Shown here piece by piece: positions 19,633 to 28,992 of a DNA stretch of 64,000 nucleotides. The notes beneath the pieces are model-generated. The model was not told the DNA's origin, made no database searches, and worked only from the letters and a program-made list of their open reading frames with translations. The stretch spans positions 62,001 to 126,000 of the forward strand of contig NZ_CP110636.1 of NCBI RefSeq assembly GCF_026153355.1, written 5' to 3'. Numbering within the stretch: the first letter of the stretch is position 1; each line of letters begins with the position of its first letter. This DNA comes from Streptomyces endophytica (GTDB lineage: Bacteria > Actinomycetota > Actinomycetes > Streptomycetales > Streptomycetaceae). Made by a program: the position numbers and the translations under genes.

Positions 19633-20308
19633 TGACTGGAGAATCCGCGCGCGATCAGGCCGGCAGCGCCGAGCCCTCCGCCCCGGCACCCGCCGCCCCG
19701 GCGGCCGGACCGCCCGCACCCGCGCCGCGGTCCGCGACGCCGTGCTGGCCGGCCTCACCGAGCACGGCTACCCCGGCCTGACGGTCGAATATGTCGCCGA
19801 GCACTCCGGCGTGCACAAGACCACGCTGTACCGCCGCTGGAAGGACGTCGAGGGCCTGGTCGCGGACGCCCTCGACCTGGCGGGCGAGGACAGCTGGACC
19901 CCACCGGACACCGGATCGCTGGAAGGCGATCTGCGGGCGCTCGCCCATGAGGTCGTCGCCTCCTTCACCGATCCCGCGGTGGCCGCGTCGGGCTCCGCGA
20001 TGATCGCCGCCGGCTTCCAGTCGGAACGGGCCGCGGAGGCACTGCGCGCCTATTACGCCGAGCGGTTCACGCGCTGCGAGGCCCTCGTGGAACGTGCGGC
20101 CGAGCGCGGTGAGTTGGCCGCGCCGCTGGATGCCGGCGCGCTCGTCCGGTCCGTCTCCGCGCCGCTCTTCTTCCGCCTGTTCATCACCCGGGAGCCGGTC
20201 GACCTCACACTCGCCGACCAGGCCGTGGCGGCGACACTGGCCGCCGCACGCGCGGGGGTGTTCGCCGGCGGCGACACCGTGGGGGCCACTCCGGACGCGG
20301 GCTCCTGA
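19590..20308 (+). CDS. TetR-family repressor (frameshift at 19681-19684)
   Basis: About 239 aa after repair. The helix-turn-helix is clear: TVEYVAEHSGVHKTTLYRRW, followed by KDVEGLVADALDLA. A C-terminal TetR ligand-binding region follows (FTDPAVAASGSAMIAAGFQS). The reading frame with the HTH lacks a sensible start; the ATG at 19590 is one frame off. The CCCC at 19681-19684 is one base short, and restoring it gives a continuous protein. An in-frame TTG at 19632, preceded by CTGGAG, would put both operators upstream of the coding region and may be the true start. It is divergent from the ABC-F gene and probably represses it until a drug binds. Confidence 0.82.
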
Positions 20309-20335
20309 CCCTGCGGGCGGGGCGGACCGATCCGG

Positions 20336-20940
20336 TCACACCGTCCAGGACGGTTCGAGCTGCACCACGTCCCCCGCGATCGCCCGGACGTCCGCGGCTA
20401 TCTGAGCCCGCAGCGCCAGCCGCTCCACCCGTTCGGGCCGGTACTTCCCGCGTTCCGCCGCCGACTGCCACATCGAGAGGACCAGGAACTCCTCCCCGGG
20501 TGCCCGCCCCAGCATCCCCGGAGCATCCCCGGGGAGCCCGCCATCGCCGGATTCCAGACCTTCTCCTGCATCAGCATGAAGTGGTCCACGCGTTCCTGGC
20601 GCACCTGGCAGTGCGCCAGCCGCAGCACGTCCACATCGCCGAACGCGGGACGGAAGCCCACCTTCACATCGAATTCGTGCTCGAAGAGCCGGACTTGGGC
20701 ATCCTTGTAGGTGCCGGTCTGGGCGGCCGCGAGCCGGTCGTGCGAGCGGGCCATGAAGGAGTCGTAGAACGCCCGGCTCTCCCAGAAGGCGACCAGATGC
20801 GCCACGTCCGGCCGGCCCCGGCTCCATCCGCCGCCCTGTCCACGAAACCCCGGTTCACCCAGCAGCCCCGCCCATTTCCGCTGCCCCCGCTCGAACCCTC
20901 GACGGTCCACTACGGTGAGGCGAATCCACTTGACCAGCAC
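20336..20940 (-). pseudogene. DUF4937-like (YdbC-type) gene broken by an 11-bp tandem duplication
   Basis: A small cytosolic protein family of unknown function with a ferredoxin-like (ABM-type) fold. The start reads MLVKWIRLTVVDRRGFERGQ, from the GTG at 20940. Other segments are FWESRAFYDSFMARSHD and VDHFMLMQEKVWNPAMAGSP. The end, GEEFLVLSMWQSAAERGKY and ERLALRAQIAADV, is in another frame. The cause is not a homopolymer: an 11-base unit is doubled at 20511-20532. Removing one copy restores 197 aa and the sequence AGSPGMLGRAPGEEF. It may be a real slippage mutation or an assembly error. Confidence 0.7.
20511..20532. repeat. 11-bp tandem duplication inside the DUF4937 gene
   Basis: AGCATCCCCGG at 20511-20521 is repeated exactly at 20522-20532. 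Eleven is not a multiple of three, so the gene frame is lost. Confidence 0.9.
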
Positions 20941-21000
20941 CGCGCCATCGTACGGCCCGGGGGCCGATCCGGATCACTGTGCGTACCACCCCGAACTTCC

Positions 21001-22413
21001 TTACGGGCGGGGATCGATGGGCGTCAGTACACCCAGCCGCCGCTCCACCGCCTCGGCCGCCTCCAGACACAGGTCCTCCCGGTAGGAGCGGCCGATCAGC
21101 TGCACGCCATACGGGAGCCCCTCGATTACTCCGGTGGGCACGGCGACCGCGGGCACCCCCACGAAGCTGGTGGCCGTGCACAGCCGCATGGCGCTCTGCA
21201 CCCGCCGATAGCCCTCGTCGTCCCGCACCTCCTCGCCCGGCGCGAACGGCGGATCGGTGAACACCGGGCCCAGGACCAGCGGATACACCTCCAGGAACTG
21301 CGCCCAGGCCCGTTGGATGCCCATCCGCACACCGGTCAGCCGCAGGTACTCGGTCAGCCCCACAGGAGCGACCTCGGCCATGCCCCGCTCGATGTAGCGG
21401 TGCCCGCCCTCGCCGAGCAGCGGCTTGACCACCGGCCAGGTGGTGGCGAACTCGGTGCGCGTCATACGGGCGTACGCCTCCAGGGCCTCGTCCAGCCGCG
21501 GCACATCGGCCACCTCGCTCACCTCGTACCCGGCGTCCCGGAGCGCGTCCGCGGCGCTCTCCACCGCCTCGCGCACCGAGGGATGCACACCGTGCCCGCC
21601 CGGGTCGGTCACCATCGCCACCTTGACGGGCCGTCCCAGCGGCTCGCCGTACAGGGGCACCGGTACCGCCCTCGGGTCGCGGGGATCGGCTCCTGCCAGT
21701 ACCTCGTAGGCGAGCCGGAGATCGCCGACCGTCCGGGCCAACGGCCCGTCGGTCACGAGGAGCTGGGCCGCGAGGGGCGGATCATCGGGTCCGATGCGGT
21801 GATCGGCGGCGAACCGCCCGTAGGTGGGCTTGAGTCCGGCCACTCCACAGAAGGACGCCGGGATGCGCACCGACCCTCCGGAGTCGTTGCCGAGGCCGAG
21901 CGGAGCCATTCCGCTCGCCACGGCCGCGCCGTCACCACCACTCGTGCCACCCGGGGTGACCGCCCCGCACCAGGGGTTCGCGGTGTCCCCGAACAGCTCG
22001 CTCCGGGTGTGGACACCGGCCAGGATGAGCGTCGGCATATTGCTGTGCCCGATGGGGATGCCGCCCGCCGCGCGCAGCCTTGCCACCGGGGGTGCATCGG
22101 CGCGAGCGACGAGGTCACGGAAGCGCTCCGCGCCGAAGGTCGTCGGTACGCCCTCGATGGCGGTGCTCTCCTTCACCGTGAACGGCACCCCGGCCAGCGG
22201 CCCCGGTTCCACCCCCTCGGCGCGCTTGCGGTCGACCGCCGCCGCCTCGGTCCGGGCACGTTCGGCGAGCAGCTGAGTGACGGCGTTGACGGCCGGGTTG
22301 ACCTCACCGATCCGTGCCAGATGGGCATCGACCAGCTCCACCGCCGACACGTCTCCGTCGCGCACCGCCGCCGCCTGGGCAGCGGCCGTCAGCTTCCACA
22401 ACACGCTGTGCAT
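21001..22413 (-). CDS. Amidase signature family enzyme
   Basis: A 470-aa hydrolase of amides. The Ser-cisSer-Lys triad is visible: Lys in PFTVKESTAIEG, the cis-Ser in GGTSGGDGAAVASG, and the nucleophile Ser in GLGNDSGGSVRIPASFCG. The rest matches the family to the end (GVPAVAVPTGVIEGLPYGVQ). ATG at 22413 with AAGGGGAG just upstream; the open frame extends further but that part does not look coding. The gene is divergent from a TetR gene with a palindrome between them, which suggests inducible catabolism or detoxification of an amide. GatA is unlikely because no gatB or gatC is adjacent. Substrate unknown. Confidence 0.9.
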   Translation of the reverse strand: MHSVLWKLTAAAQAAAVRDGDVSAVELVDAHLARIGEVNPAVNAVTQLLAERARTEAAAVDRKRAEGVEPGPLAGVPFTVKESTAIEGVPTTFGAERFRDLVARADAPPVARLRAAGGIPIGHSNMPTLILAGVHTRSELFGDTANPWCGAVTPGGTSGGDGAAVASGMAPLGLGNDSGGSVRIPASFCGVAGLKPTYGRFAADHRIGPDDPPLAAQLLVTDGPLARTVGDLRLAYEVLAGADPRDPRAVPVPLYGEPLGRPVKVAMVTDPGGHGVHPSVREAVESAADALRDAGYEVSEVADVPRLDEALEAYARMTRTEFATTWPVVKPLLGEGGHRYIERGMAEVAPVGLTEYLRLTGVRMGIQRAWAQFLEVYPLVLGPVFTDPPFAPGEEVRDDEGYRRVQSAMRLCTATSFVGVPAVAVPTGVIEGLPYGVQLIGRSYREDLCLEAAEAVERRLGVLTPIDPRP

Positions 22414-22482
22414 TTCTCCCCTTTCGGCGCCCGGGCCCGGACGCCGTACGTTCCGCCGCGGGTGCCGGACCACCTCGTCTTT

Positions 22483-22500
22483 CCGATGCATCTGCATCGG
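22483..22500. promoter_or_regulatory. Palindromic operator between amidase and TetR
   Basis: CCGATGCA (22483-22490) and TGCATCGG (22493-22500) form a perfect inverted repeat with a 2-base centre. Related half-sites (CATCG, CGATAC) follow at about 22507-22535. It is the likely binding site of the adjacent TetR protein. Confidence 0.7.
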
Positions 22501-22558
22501 TTCGGCATCGTAACCTTGCCAGCGATACGCCCGCATCGAATAAACCGGAGCGCAGAGA

Positions 22559-23146
22559 ATGCCCAAGCAGGTGGACCACGAGAGCCGACGTCGGCAGATC
22601 GCCGAGGCGGTGTGCCAACTCGCCGACGAGAGCGGGCTGGAGGGGGTGACGCTGCGCGATGTCGCGGCGCGCGCCGACGTGTCCATGGGAGCCGTCCAGC
22701 GCTGCTTCCGCACCAAGGAGGAGATGCTGGTCTTCGCGCTCGGCCACATCGGCGAGCGGCTCGGCGCGCGGGTCGCGGCACGGCTCACCGCCTCGCCCGC
22801 ACAGTCGGCACGCACCGCGTTGGGCCACGCCACGACCGAGGTCGCACTGCTCCGGGACGAGCACCGGGCCGAGGCCCGGGTCTGGCTCGCCTTCGTGGCC
22901 CAGGCCGCCGTCAGCCCCTCGCTGGCCGAAATCCTGCGCAACAACTACGCCGGTCTGCAGGCGGTGTTCACGCGACTGATCTCCGAGGCCTCCGAAACCG
23001 GAGCACCGGAGCGGGCGGCACACGCACTCCTCGCCCTCACCGACGGCCTCACCACCCACGTCCTGATCGGCCACCTTTCCCCCGCCGCCGCCCTGGACGT
23101 CCTCGACGCCCATCTGCACCACCTCTGGAGCCAGAAGGCAACCTGA
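22559..23146 (+). CDS. TetR-family transcriptional regulator
   Basis: 195 aa. The N-terminal HTH reads VTLRDVAARADVSMGAVQRC, followed by FRTKEEMLVFALGHIG, the standard TetR helices 1-4. The C-terminal half is helical (EHRAEARVWLAFVAQAAVS, then HALLALTDGLTTHVLIGHL), as in the ligand domain that also forms the dimer. ATG at 22559 with GGAG a few bases upstream. It diverges from the amidase gene across 145 bases that hold the palindrome at 22483. It probably represses itself and the amidase. Confidence 0.9.
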   Translation: MPKQVDHESRRRQIAEAVCQLADESGLEGVTLRDVAARADVSMGAVQRCFRTKEEMLVFALGHIGERLGARVAARLTASPAQSARTALGHATTEVALLRDEHRAEARVWLAFVAQAAVSPSLAEILRNNYAGLQAVFTRLISEASETGAPERAAHALLALTDGLTTHVLIGHLSPAAALDVLDAHLHHLWSQKAT

Positions 23147-23353
23147 GGCGCATACGCATCACCCGCCCCGAGGCCCCAAGGGCACTTTCCAGCCAACCGG
23201 AATGCCATCAAGTCACCTCTGACCAGGGGAAGTTCCCCGGCGCCCTCGGGCACGGGGCGTGGCACGATGGTCACCAACGGGAAGTCCCGGGGGACCGTCC
23301 GCGCGACCGCGTCGGCGGCGCCGCACCCCGGGGGACGAGGGAAGGGAAGCCCG

Positions 23354-23875
23354 GTGAGCACGCTCAACAAAGGGATCGAGAAGGTCGAAGTAGCGCTCAA
23401 ATGGGATCCGAGCCCGATGGGCACGCCGGACCATGACCTCGACATCGTCGCGGCGCCCTACACGGCCGACGCACCCCACGGCGACCCGGCCTACCTGGTG
23501 CACTTCGACAGCAGGTCACCCGACGGGACCATCAACCTCAACCGCGACAGCCGGACCGGCCAGGGTTTCGGCTGGGACGAGATCATGACGCTCGAACTGG
23601 ACCGGCTGTCCGAGACCTACGTACGGGTGGTCGTCGGTGTGGCCATCCAACAGGGCGACGACCGCATCACCTTCGGCGACGTCGCCAACGCGGCCGTACG
23701 CATCCGCCAGGGCTACACCGACCTGGCCTCGCACGGCTTCGCCGAGGTCGCGCAGTCGACCGCGACGACGGTCGCGGAGTTCACCCGGGACGAGACGGGC
23801 AGCTGGCACTTCAACGCCGCACTCCGCGGCTTCGACACCGAACCGGCCGACTTCGCCCGGCTGATGGGGCACTGA
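23354..23875 (+). CDS. TerD-domain protein (stress/tellurium-resistance family)
   Basis: 173 aa from the GTG at 23354 (MSTLNKGIEKVEVALKWDPS). Typical TerD segments follow: DLDIVAAPYTADAP, VHFDSRSPDGTINLNRDSRT, then GFGWDEIMTLELDRLSETY and VVVGVAIQQGDDRITFGDVA. TerD proteins bind calcium through conserved Asp residues of this kind and are linked to stress and, in Streptomyces, to development. The segment FTRDETGSWHFNAALRGFDT fits the family end. It stands alone, with no other ter genes near. GGGAAG precedes the start. Confidence 0.85.
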   Translation: MSTLNKGIEKVEVALKWDPSPMGTPDHDLDIVAAPYTADAPHGDPAYLVHFDSRSPDGTINLNRDSRTGQGFGWDEIMTLELDRLSETYVRVVVGVAIQQGDDRITFGDVANAAVRIRQGYTDLASHGFAEVAQSTATTVAEFTRDETGSWHFNAALRGFDTEPADFARLMGH

Positions 23876-23945
23876 CCGAGGCGTTCCTGCGGCACCCACT
23901 GGAACGGGACCAACGCCGTAGGGCCGCTCCCCATGGAGGGCGCGG

Positions 23946-24512
23946 CTATCCGCCCTCCCTCTTGCGGCGGCGGTGCGCCGCGACCCGAGCCCGTGACGCG
24001 CAGGCGGTCGAGCAATAGCGGCGAGCGCTCCCGGGGCCGAGGCCCAGATAGAGCGTGGTGCACCCCGGAGCGGCGCATTCCCCCCAGGGGATCCGGCCGT
24101 ATTCGGTGAGGATCTGCGCCAGCGCCAGGGCACTTGAGGCCATGAACCACTCGGCCCAGGTCGCGTCGTCCCCCCGGTCGATGTGCAGATGCCAGGTGTG
24201 CCCGTCGTGCCGCGAGAGGTGCGGACGGGCCCCGCATTCGGCCAGCAGCGCATTGATGGCGTGGGCGGCCCGGTCGACGTCGGGCTCGGCGAGGAGAGCG
24301 CCGAGCCGGTCCGCGGCCGCCCGCAGCCCCTCGGCGTCTTCCCTGGTGAACGCCTGCTCGGTGAGGTCCTCCGGGCGTTCACCGTGGCGCGCGAGCAACC
24401 CGGCCAACGCCTCCCGGGAGATCCCAGGATCGGCACGCACCGCGTTCACCAGATCCTTCAGCCGGTCCGCGGGCCGGAACCCACGCCGCACCTCCGCCGC
24501 CTCAGCCGTCAC
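23946..24512 (-). CDS. CGNR zinc-finger protein, probable regulator
   Basis: 188 aa. The C-terminus has the CGNR-type zinc finger: WGECAAPGCTTLYLG, then RRYCSTACASRARVAAHRRR. The N-terminal part (ABATE-like domain) includes FRPADRLKDLVNAVRADPG and HDGHTWHLHIDRGDD. Members often lie beside efflux genes and probably act as transcription factors, although the family is poorly characterised. Here it is divergent from an MFS transporter with a perfect 10-bp-arm palindrome between them. That arrangement argues that it controls the transporter. GTG at 24512 after GGGGAG. Confidence 0.82.
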   Translation of the reverse strand: MTAEAAEVRRGFRPADRLKDLVNAVRADPGISREALAGLLARHGERPEDLTEQAFTREDAEGLRAAADRLGALLAEPDVDRAAHAINALLAECGARPHLSRHDGHTWHLHIDRGDDATWAEWFMASSALALAQILTEYGRIPWGECAAPGCTTLYLGLGPGSARRYCSTACASRARVAAHRRRKREGG

Positions 24513-24572
24513 GGACTCCCCGCTCCCCGCGCTCCTGGCGCATACCCATGGTCCCGCTCACGCCTCTCCAGA

Positions 24573-24600
24573 GTAACGGCTTGTGTCAATAAGCCGTTAC
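24573..24600. promoter_or_regulatory. 28-bp palindromic operator between CGNR and MFS genes
   Basis: GTAACGGCTT (24573-24582) and AAGCCGTTAC (24591-24600) are exact reverse complements around an 8-base spacer. It lies 50 bases before the MFS start and 60 before the CGNR start. The length and symmetry point to a dimeric regulator. Confidence 0.8.
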
Positions 24601-24649
24601 ATCGCATTCTTGGGGCCAAGGTCCGCTCACCGGAAACCTGGAGATGCGT

Positions 24650-25919
24650 ATGCCGCGGCAGCCCGCCACCCCGGGAGGACGCAGAGGATTACCGCTCTAT
24701 CTGGCCACCGCCTTCTTCGCCCGCCTCGCCGATGAAGGGATGGCCGTGGCGGTCGTCCTGCTGGCGGTGGACCGAACCGGGAGCGCGGCGCAGGGCGCGT
24801 TCGTCCTCACGGCCTGGATGGCGCCACATGTGGTCGCGGCTCCCCTGGTGGGCGCCCTCGCTCCCCGGGTACGCCGCCTGCGACTGTGCCACCTCGGGGC
24901 GCTGGGCGGTTTCGCCGCGTCCATCGCCGCGCTGTCGCAGCTCCTCGGGCGGGCCCCGCTGCCGGTGACGCTGGGCGTCGCCCTGGCCGGCGGCGCTTGC
25001 GGCCCGGTCGTCTCCGGGGGCCTGTCCAGCCTGATCGCCGTTCTGCTGCCGACGGGCGGACCGCGCGACCGGGCCTACGCCCTGGACGCGACGGTCTACA
25101 ACGCCGCCTCGGTGGCCGGACCCGCCGTGGTCAGCGCGGTGGCCGCACTGGCCTCACCGGGCGCGGCCACCCTGCTCCTCGGGGGCGCCGCGGCCCTGGG
25201 GGCGGTGCTGGCCGGCGGGCTGCCGTTCGGGCACAAGGAACAGCCGGCGCCCGGCGCCGCACCGGCCACCACGCTGCGCGCGGACCTCATGGCCGGACTC
25301 GCGGCCGTATGGCGCACCCGTGAGCTGCGCGCCATCACGGCGGCGACCTGTCTGGCGTTCGGCGGCCTCGGTGGGCTCACCACCACTACGGTGCTGCTCG
25401 CCGCCCACCGGGGACACCCGGGGGCAGGCGGCGCCCTGTTGACGGCGTTCGCCATCGGGGCGCTCCTCGGCTCGCTGCTGGTGGCGCGCCGGCAGCCACC
25501 CCTCCCGGATCACCGCCTCGCCACCGTCGCGCTGTGCGGGACCGGCCTGCTGCTGGCCGCCGCCGCGCTGGTCCCGTCCCCGATGGCCGGCCTGGCCCTC
25601 TTCGCTCTCGCGGGCGTGTGCGACGGCCCGTTGCTGACCGCCACGCTGCGCATCCGCGCCGCGCACGCGCCACCGCGGACCCGGGCGCAGGTCTTCACCC
25701 TGGGGGGGGCTGAAGTTCACCGCGGCAGCCGTGGGCGCGACGCTCGTCGGCGCGTCGGCCGCACTGCCGCCGGCCCTCCTCCTGGCCGGCATCGCCGTGG
25801 TCCAGCTGGCCGCCGCGGCCCTGCACGCTCTGCTCCGCCCCCGGACGACCGGCCGCGACGGTGCCCCGAACACGCCGGAGGGGACCGGCGCTCGACCGGT
25901 CCCCTCCGTACATCCTTGA
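24650..25919 (+). CDS. MFS-family transporter, probable efflux pump (frameshift at 25702-25709)
   Basis: About 422 aa with some twelve membrane segments, for example YLATAFFARLADEGMAVAVV, VTLGVALAGGACGPVVSGGL and LATVALCGTGLLLAAAALV. The sequence is typical of Streptomyces MFS exporters in the macrolide/multidrug group. It carries a long G run at 25702-25709 that is one base too long (or two too short). The true tail continues GGLKFTAAAVGATLVGAS and VQLAAAALHALLRPRT and ends at 25919. Two ATGs lie six bases apart; the second (24650) has GGAG with ideal spacing. Divergent from the CGNR protein and probably repressed by it. Substrate unknown. Confidence 0.85.
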
Positions 25920-25948
25920 GCCCTGCCGGCCCGCCGCGCGGGCCGTAC

Positions 25949-25980
25949 GGGCCGCCCCGGAGACCTCTCCGGGGCGGCCC
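25949..25980. terminator. Bidirectional terminator between MFS and nrdJ
   Basis: Arms GGGCCGCCCCGGAG (25949-25962) and CTCCGGGGCGGCCC (25967-25980) pair perfectly over 14 bp with an ACCT loop, between two convergent genes. Confidence 0.85.
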
Positions 25981-25989
25981 GTCACAGGC

Positions 25990-28869
25990 TCAGCTGCAGC
26001 CGCTGGTCGACCCGCAACCCTCGCACAGGTAGCAGCTTCCGGCGCGCTGCATCTTCGTGCCGCAGGAGAAGCACAGCGGGGCGTCGGCGTTGATGCCGAG
26101 CTGCATCTCGACCAGTTCGGCGTTGGTGTGCGCCTGCTTGGGAGCCGAGGCGGCGGCCTCCTCGACGATCTTCACCGCCGGGGTGGACTCCTTCGGCGGG
26201 TCGATCTGGCGCGGCGCCGACTGGGCCAGGCCCTCGACGTCGACCTCGTCCTCGGACGGCTCGTACGAGCCGGTCTCCAGGTGGCGCGTGCGCTCCTCCA
26301 CGGAGTGGATGCCGAGCGCCGAGCGGGTCTCGAACGGCAGGAAGTCCAGCGCCAGGCGGCGGAAGATGTAGTCGACGATCGACTGCGCCATCCGCACGTC
26401 CGGGTCGTCGGTCATACCGGCCGGCTCGAAGCGCATGTTGGTGAACTTCGAAACGTAGGTCTCCAACGGGACGCCGTACTGGAGGCCGACCGACACCGCG
26501 ATGGAGAAGGCGTCCATCATGCCCGCGAGGGTCGAGCCCTGCTTGGACATCTTCAGGAAGACCTCGCCAAGACCGTCGTCCGGGTAGGAGTTGGCGGTCA
26601 TGTAGCCCTCGGCACCGCCGACCGTGAAGGAGGTGGTGATCCCCGGACGGCCCTTAGGGAGGCGCCTGCGGACCGGGCGGTACTCGACGACCTTCTCGGC
26701 GACCGGCTCGACCGCGGCCTTCTTCTCCTCCTCCTTCTTCTTGGCGGAGAGCGGCTGGCCGACCTTGCAGTTGTCGCGGTAGATCGCCAGCGCCTTCAGG
26801 CCGAGCTTCCAGCCCTGGAAGTAGACGTCCTCGATCTCCTCCACGGTGGCCGTCTCAGGGACGTTGACCGTCTTGGAGATGGCACCGGAGAGGAACGGCT
26901 GGGCGGCGGCCATCATGCGGACGTGGCCCATCGGGGAGATGGAGCGCTCGCCCATGGCGCAGTCGAAGACCTCGTAGTGCTCCGTCTTGAGGCCCGGGGC
27001 GTTGACGACATTGCCGTGGTCGGCGATGTGCGCGACGATCGCCTCGACCTGCTCGGGCTGGTAGCCGAGCCGCTTGAGCGCCTTGGGGACCGTGTTGTTC
27101 ACGATCTGCATGGAGCCGCCGCCGACCAGCTTCTTGAACTTGACCAGCGCCAGGTCCGGCTCGACACCCGTGGTGTCGCAGTCCATCATCAGGCCGATCG
27201 TGCCGGTCGGGGCCAGCACGGACGCCTGGGCGTTGCGGAAGCCGTTCTTCTCGCCGAGGCGCAGCACGTCCTGCCAGGCCTCGGTGGCCGCGGCCCAGAC
27301 CGGGGTGTCCAGGTCGTCCATGCGCACCGCGGCGCCGTTGGCGTCCGAGTGCTGCTTCATGACGCGCTTGTGGGCGTCGGCGTTCCGGGCGTAGCCGTCG
27401 TACGGGCCGACGACCGCGGCCAGTTCGGCGGAGCGGCGGTAGGAGGTGCCGGTCATCAGGGAGGTGATGGCACCGGCAAGCGCGCGGCCGCCGTCGGAGT
27501 CGTAGGCGTGGCCGGTGGCCATCAGCAGGGCGCCCAGGTTGGCGTAGCCGATGCCCAGCTGGCGGTAGGCGCGGGTGGTCTCACCGATCTTCTGGGTGGG
27601 GAAATCGGCGAAGCAGATGGAGATGTCCATCGCGGTGATGACCAGCTCGACGACCTTGGCGAAGCGCTCGGCGTCGAAGGACTGGTTGCCCAGGTCGTCG
27701 TCGCGCAGGAACTTCAGGAGGTTGAGCGAGGCGAGGTTGCACGAGGAGTTGTCCAGGTGCATGTACTCGCTGCACGGGTTGGAGGCGGTGATCCGGCCCG
27801 TCTCCGGCGAGGTGTGCCAGTGGTTGATGGTGTCGTCGTACTGGATGCCGGGGTCGGCGCACGCCCAGGCGGCCTCCGCCATCTTGCGGAACAGGCCCTT
27901 GGCGTCGATCTCCTCGATGACCTCACCGGTCAGGCGGCCGCGCAGGCCGAACTTCGAGCCGGACTCGACGGCCTTCATGAACTCGTCGTTCACGCGGACC
28001 GAGTTGTTGGCGTTCTGGTACTGGACGGACGTGATGTCGTCGCCGCCCAGGTCCATGTCGAAGCCCGCGTCGCGCAGCGCGCGGATCTTCTCCTCCTCCT
28101 TCACCTTGGTCTCGATGAAGGCCTCGACGTCCGGGTGGTCGACGTCGAGCACGACCATCTTGGCCGCGCGGCGGGTGGCGCCACCGGACTTGATCGTTCC
28201 GGCGGAGGCGTCGGCGCCGCGCATGAAGGAGACCGGGCCGGAGGCGTTGCCACCGGAGGAGAGCAGTTCCTTGGAGGAGCGGATGCGGGAGAGGTTCAGA
28301 CCGGCACCGGAACCGCCCTTGAAGATCATCCCCTCTTCCTTGTACCAGTCCAGGATCGACTCCATGGAGTCGTCCACGGACAGGATGAAGCAGGCGCTGA
28401 CCTGCTGCGGCTGCTTGGTGCCGACGTTGAACCACACCGGGGAGTTGAAGCTGAAGACCTGGTGCAGCAGGGCGTACGCCAGCTCGTGCTCGAAGATCTC
28501 GGCGTCCGCCGGGGAGGCGAAGTATCCGTTCTCCTCGCCGCTCTTGCGGTAGGTCTTGACCACGCGGTCGATCAGCTGCTTGAGGCTCGACTCCCGGCTC
28601 GGGGAGCCCACCGCGCCGCGGAAGTACTTGCTCGTGACGATGTTGACCGCGTTCACCGACCAGAATTCGGGGAACTCGACGCCACGCTGCTCGAAATTGA
28701 CCGAGCCGTCGCGCCAATTGGTCATGACGACGTCACGGCTCGACCATTCCACCTCGTCGTACGGATGCACGCCGGGCGTGGTGTGAATGCGCTCGATACG
28801 CAGACCCTTGCTCGCCTTGCTGCCCTTGGCGCGGGAGCCTCGTGCCGGGCCGCTCGTCGTCTCTGTCAT
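25990..28869 (-). CDS. nrdJ: Adenosylcobalamin-dependent (class II) ribonucleotide reductase
   Basis: Reduces ribonucleotides to deoxyribonucleotides with coenzyme B12. 959 aa with every family block visible: QVFSFNSPVWFNVGTKQPQ, ACFILSVDDSMESILDWYKE, GGSGAGLNLSRIRSSKE, GGATRRAAKMVVLDVDHPD, NPCSEYMHLDNSSCNLASLN (active-site Cys) and APTGTIGLMMDCDTTGVEP. The C-terminus carries a cysteine cluster (CFSCGTKMQRAGSCYLCEG) that reloads the active site. ATG at 28869 with GGAGG. It follows nrdR by 123 bases in the same direction, as in other streptomycetes, where nrdRJ is an operon; NrdR boxes lie upstream of nrdR. Confidence 0.97.
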   Translation of the reverse strand: MTETTSGPARGSRAKGSKASKGLRIERIHTTPGVHPYDEVEWSSRDVVMTNWRDGSVNFEQRGVEFPEFWSVNAVNIVTSKYFRGAVGSPSRESSLKQLIDRVVKTYRKSGEENGYFASPADAEIFEHELAYALLHQVFSFNSPVWFNVGTKQPQQVSACFILSVDDSMESILDWYKEEGMIFKGGSGAGLNLSRIRSSKELLSSGGNASGPVSFMRGADASAGTIKSGGATRRAAKMVVLDVDHPDVEAFIETKVKEEEKIRALRDAGFDMDLGGDDITSVQYQNANNSVRVNDEFMKAVESGSKFGLRGRLTGEVIEEIDAKGLFRKMAEAAWACADPGIQYDDTINHWHTSPETGRITASNPCSEYMHLDNSSCNLASLNLLKFLRDDDLGNQSFDAERFAKVVELVITAMDISICFADFPTQKIGETTRAYRQLGIGYANLGALLMATGHAYDSDGGRALAGAITSLMTGTSYRRSAELAAVVGPYDGYARNADAHKRVMKQHSDANGAAVRMDDLDTPVWAAATEAWQDVLRLGEKNGFRNAQASVLAPTGTIGLMMDCDTTGVEPDLALVKFKKLVGGGSMQIVNNTVPKALKRLGYQPEQVEAIVAHIADHGNVVNAPGLKTEHYEVFDCAMGERSISPMGHVRMMAAAQPFLSGAISKTVNVPETATVEEIEDVYFQGWKLGLKALAIYRDNCKVGQPLSAKKKEEEKKAAVEPVAEKVVEYRPVRRRLPKGRPGITTSFTVGGAEGYMTANSYPDDGLGEVFLKMSKQGSTLAGMMDAFSIAVSVGLQYGVPLETYVSKFTNMRFEPAGMTDDPDVRMAQSIVDYIFRRLALDFLPFETRSALGIHSVEERTRHLETGSYEPSEDEVDVEGLAQSAPRQIDPPKESTPAVKIVEEAAASAPKQAHTNAELVEMQLGINADAPLCFSCGTKMQRAGSCYLCEGCGSTSGCS

Positions 28870-28992
28870 TCCGCCTCCCTGTATACGGGCAAACGCCCAT
28901 ATGTGCGCACGCATTCCGTGGCACGGTGTTTGTCTTTCTGCTACCGGGGCGCCCTGCTCTCGCCCCGATACAGGTCTGGATGCGCGCCGAGC

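Noticed and set aside
20500..23436. Plus-strand open frame of 978 codons
   Set aside because: Opposite to the amidase gene and spanning a TetR gene in another frame; no domain or start site is convincing.
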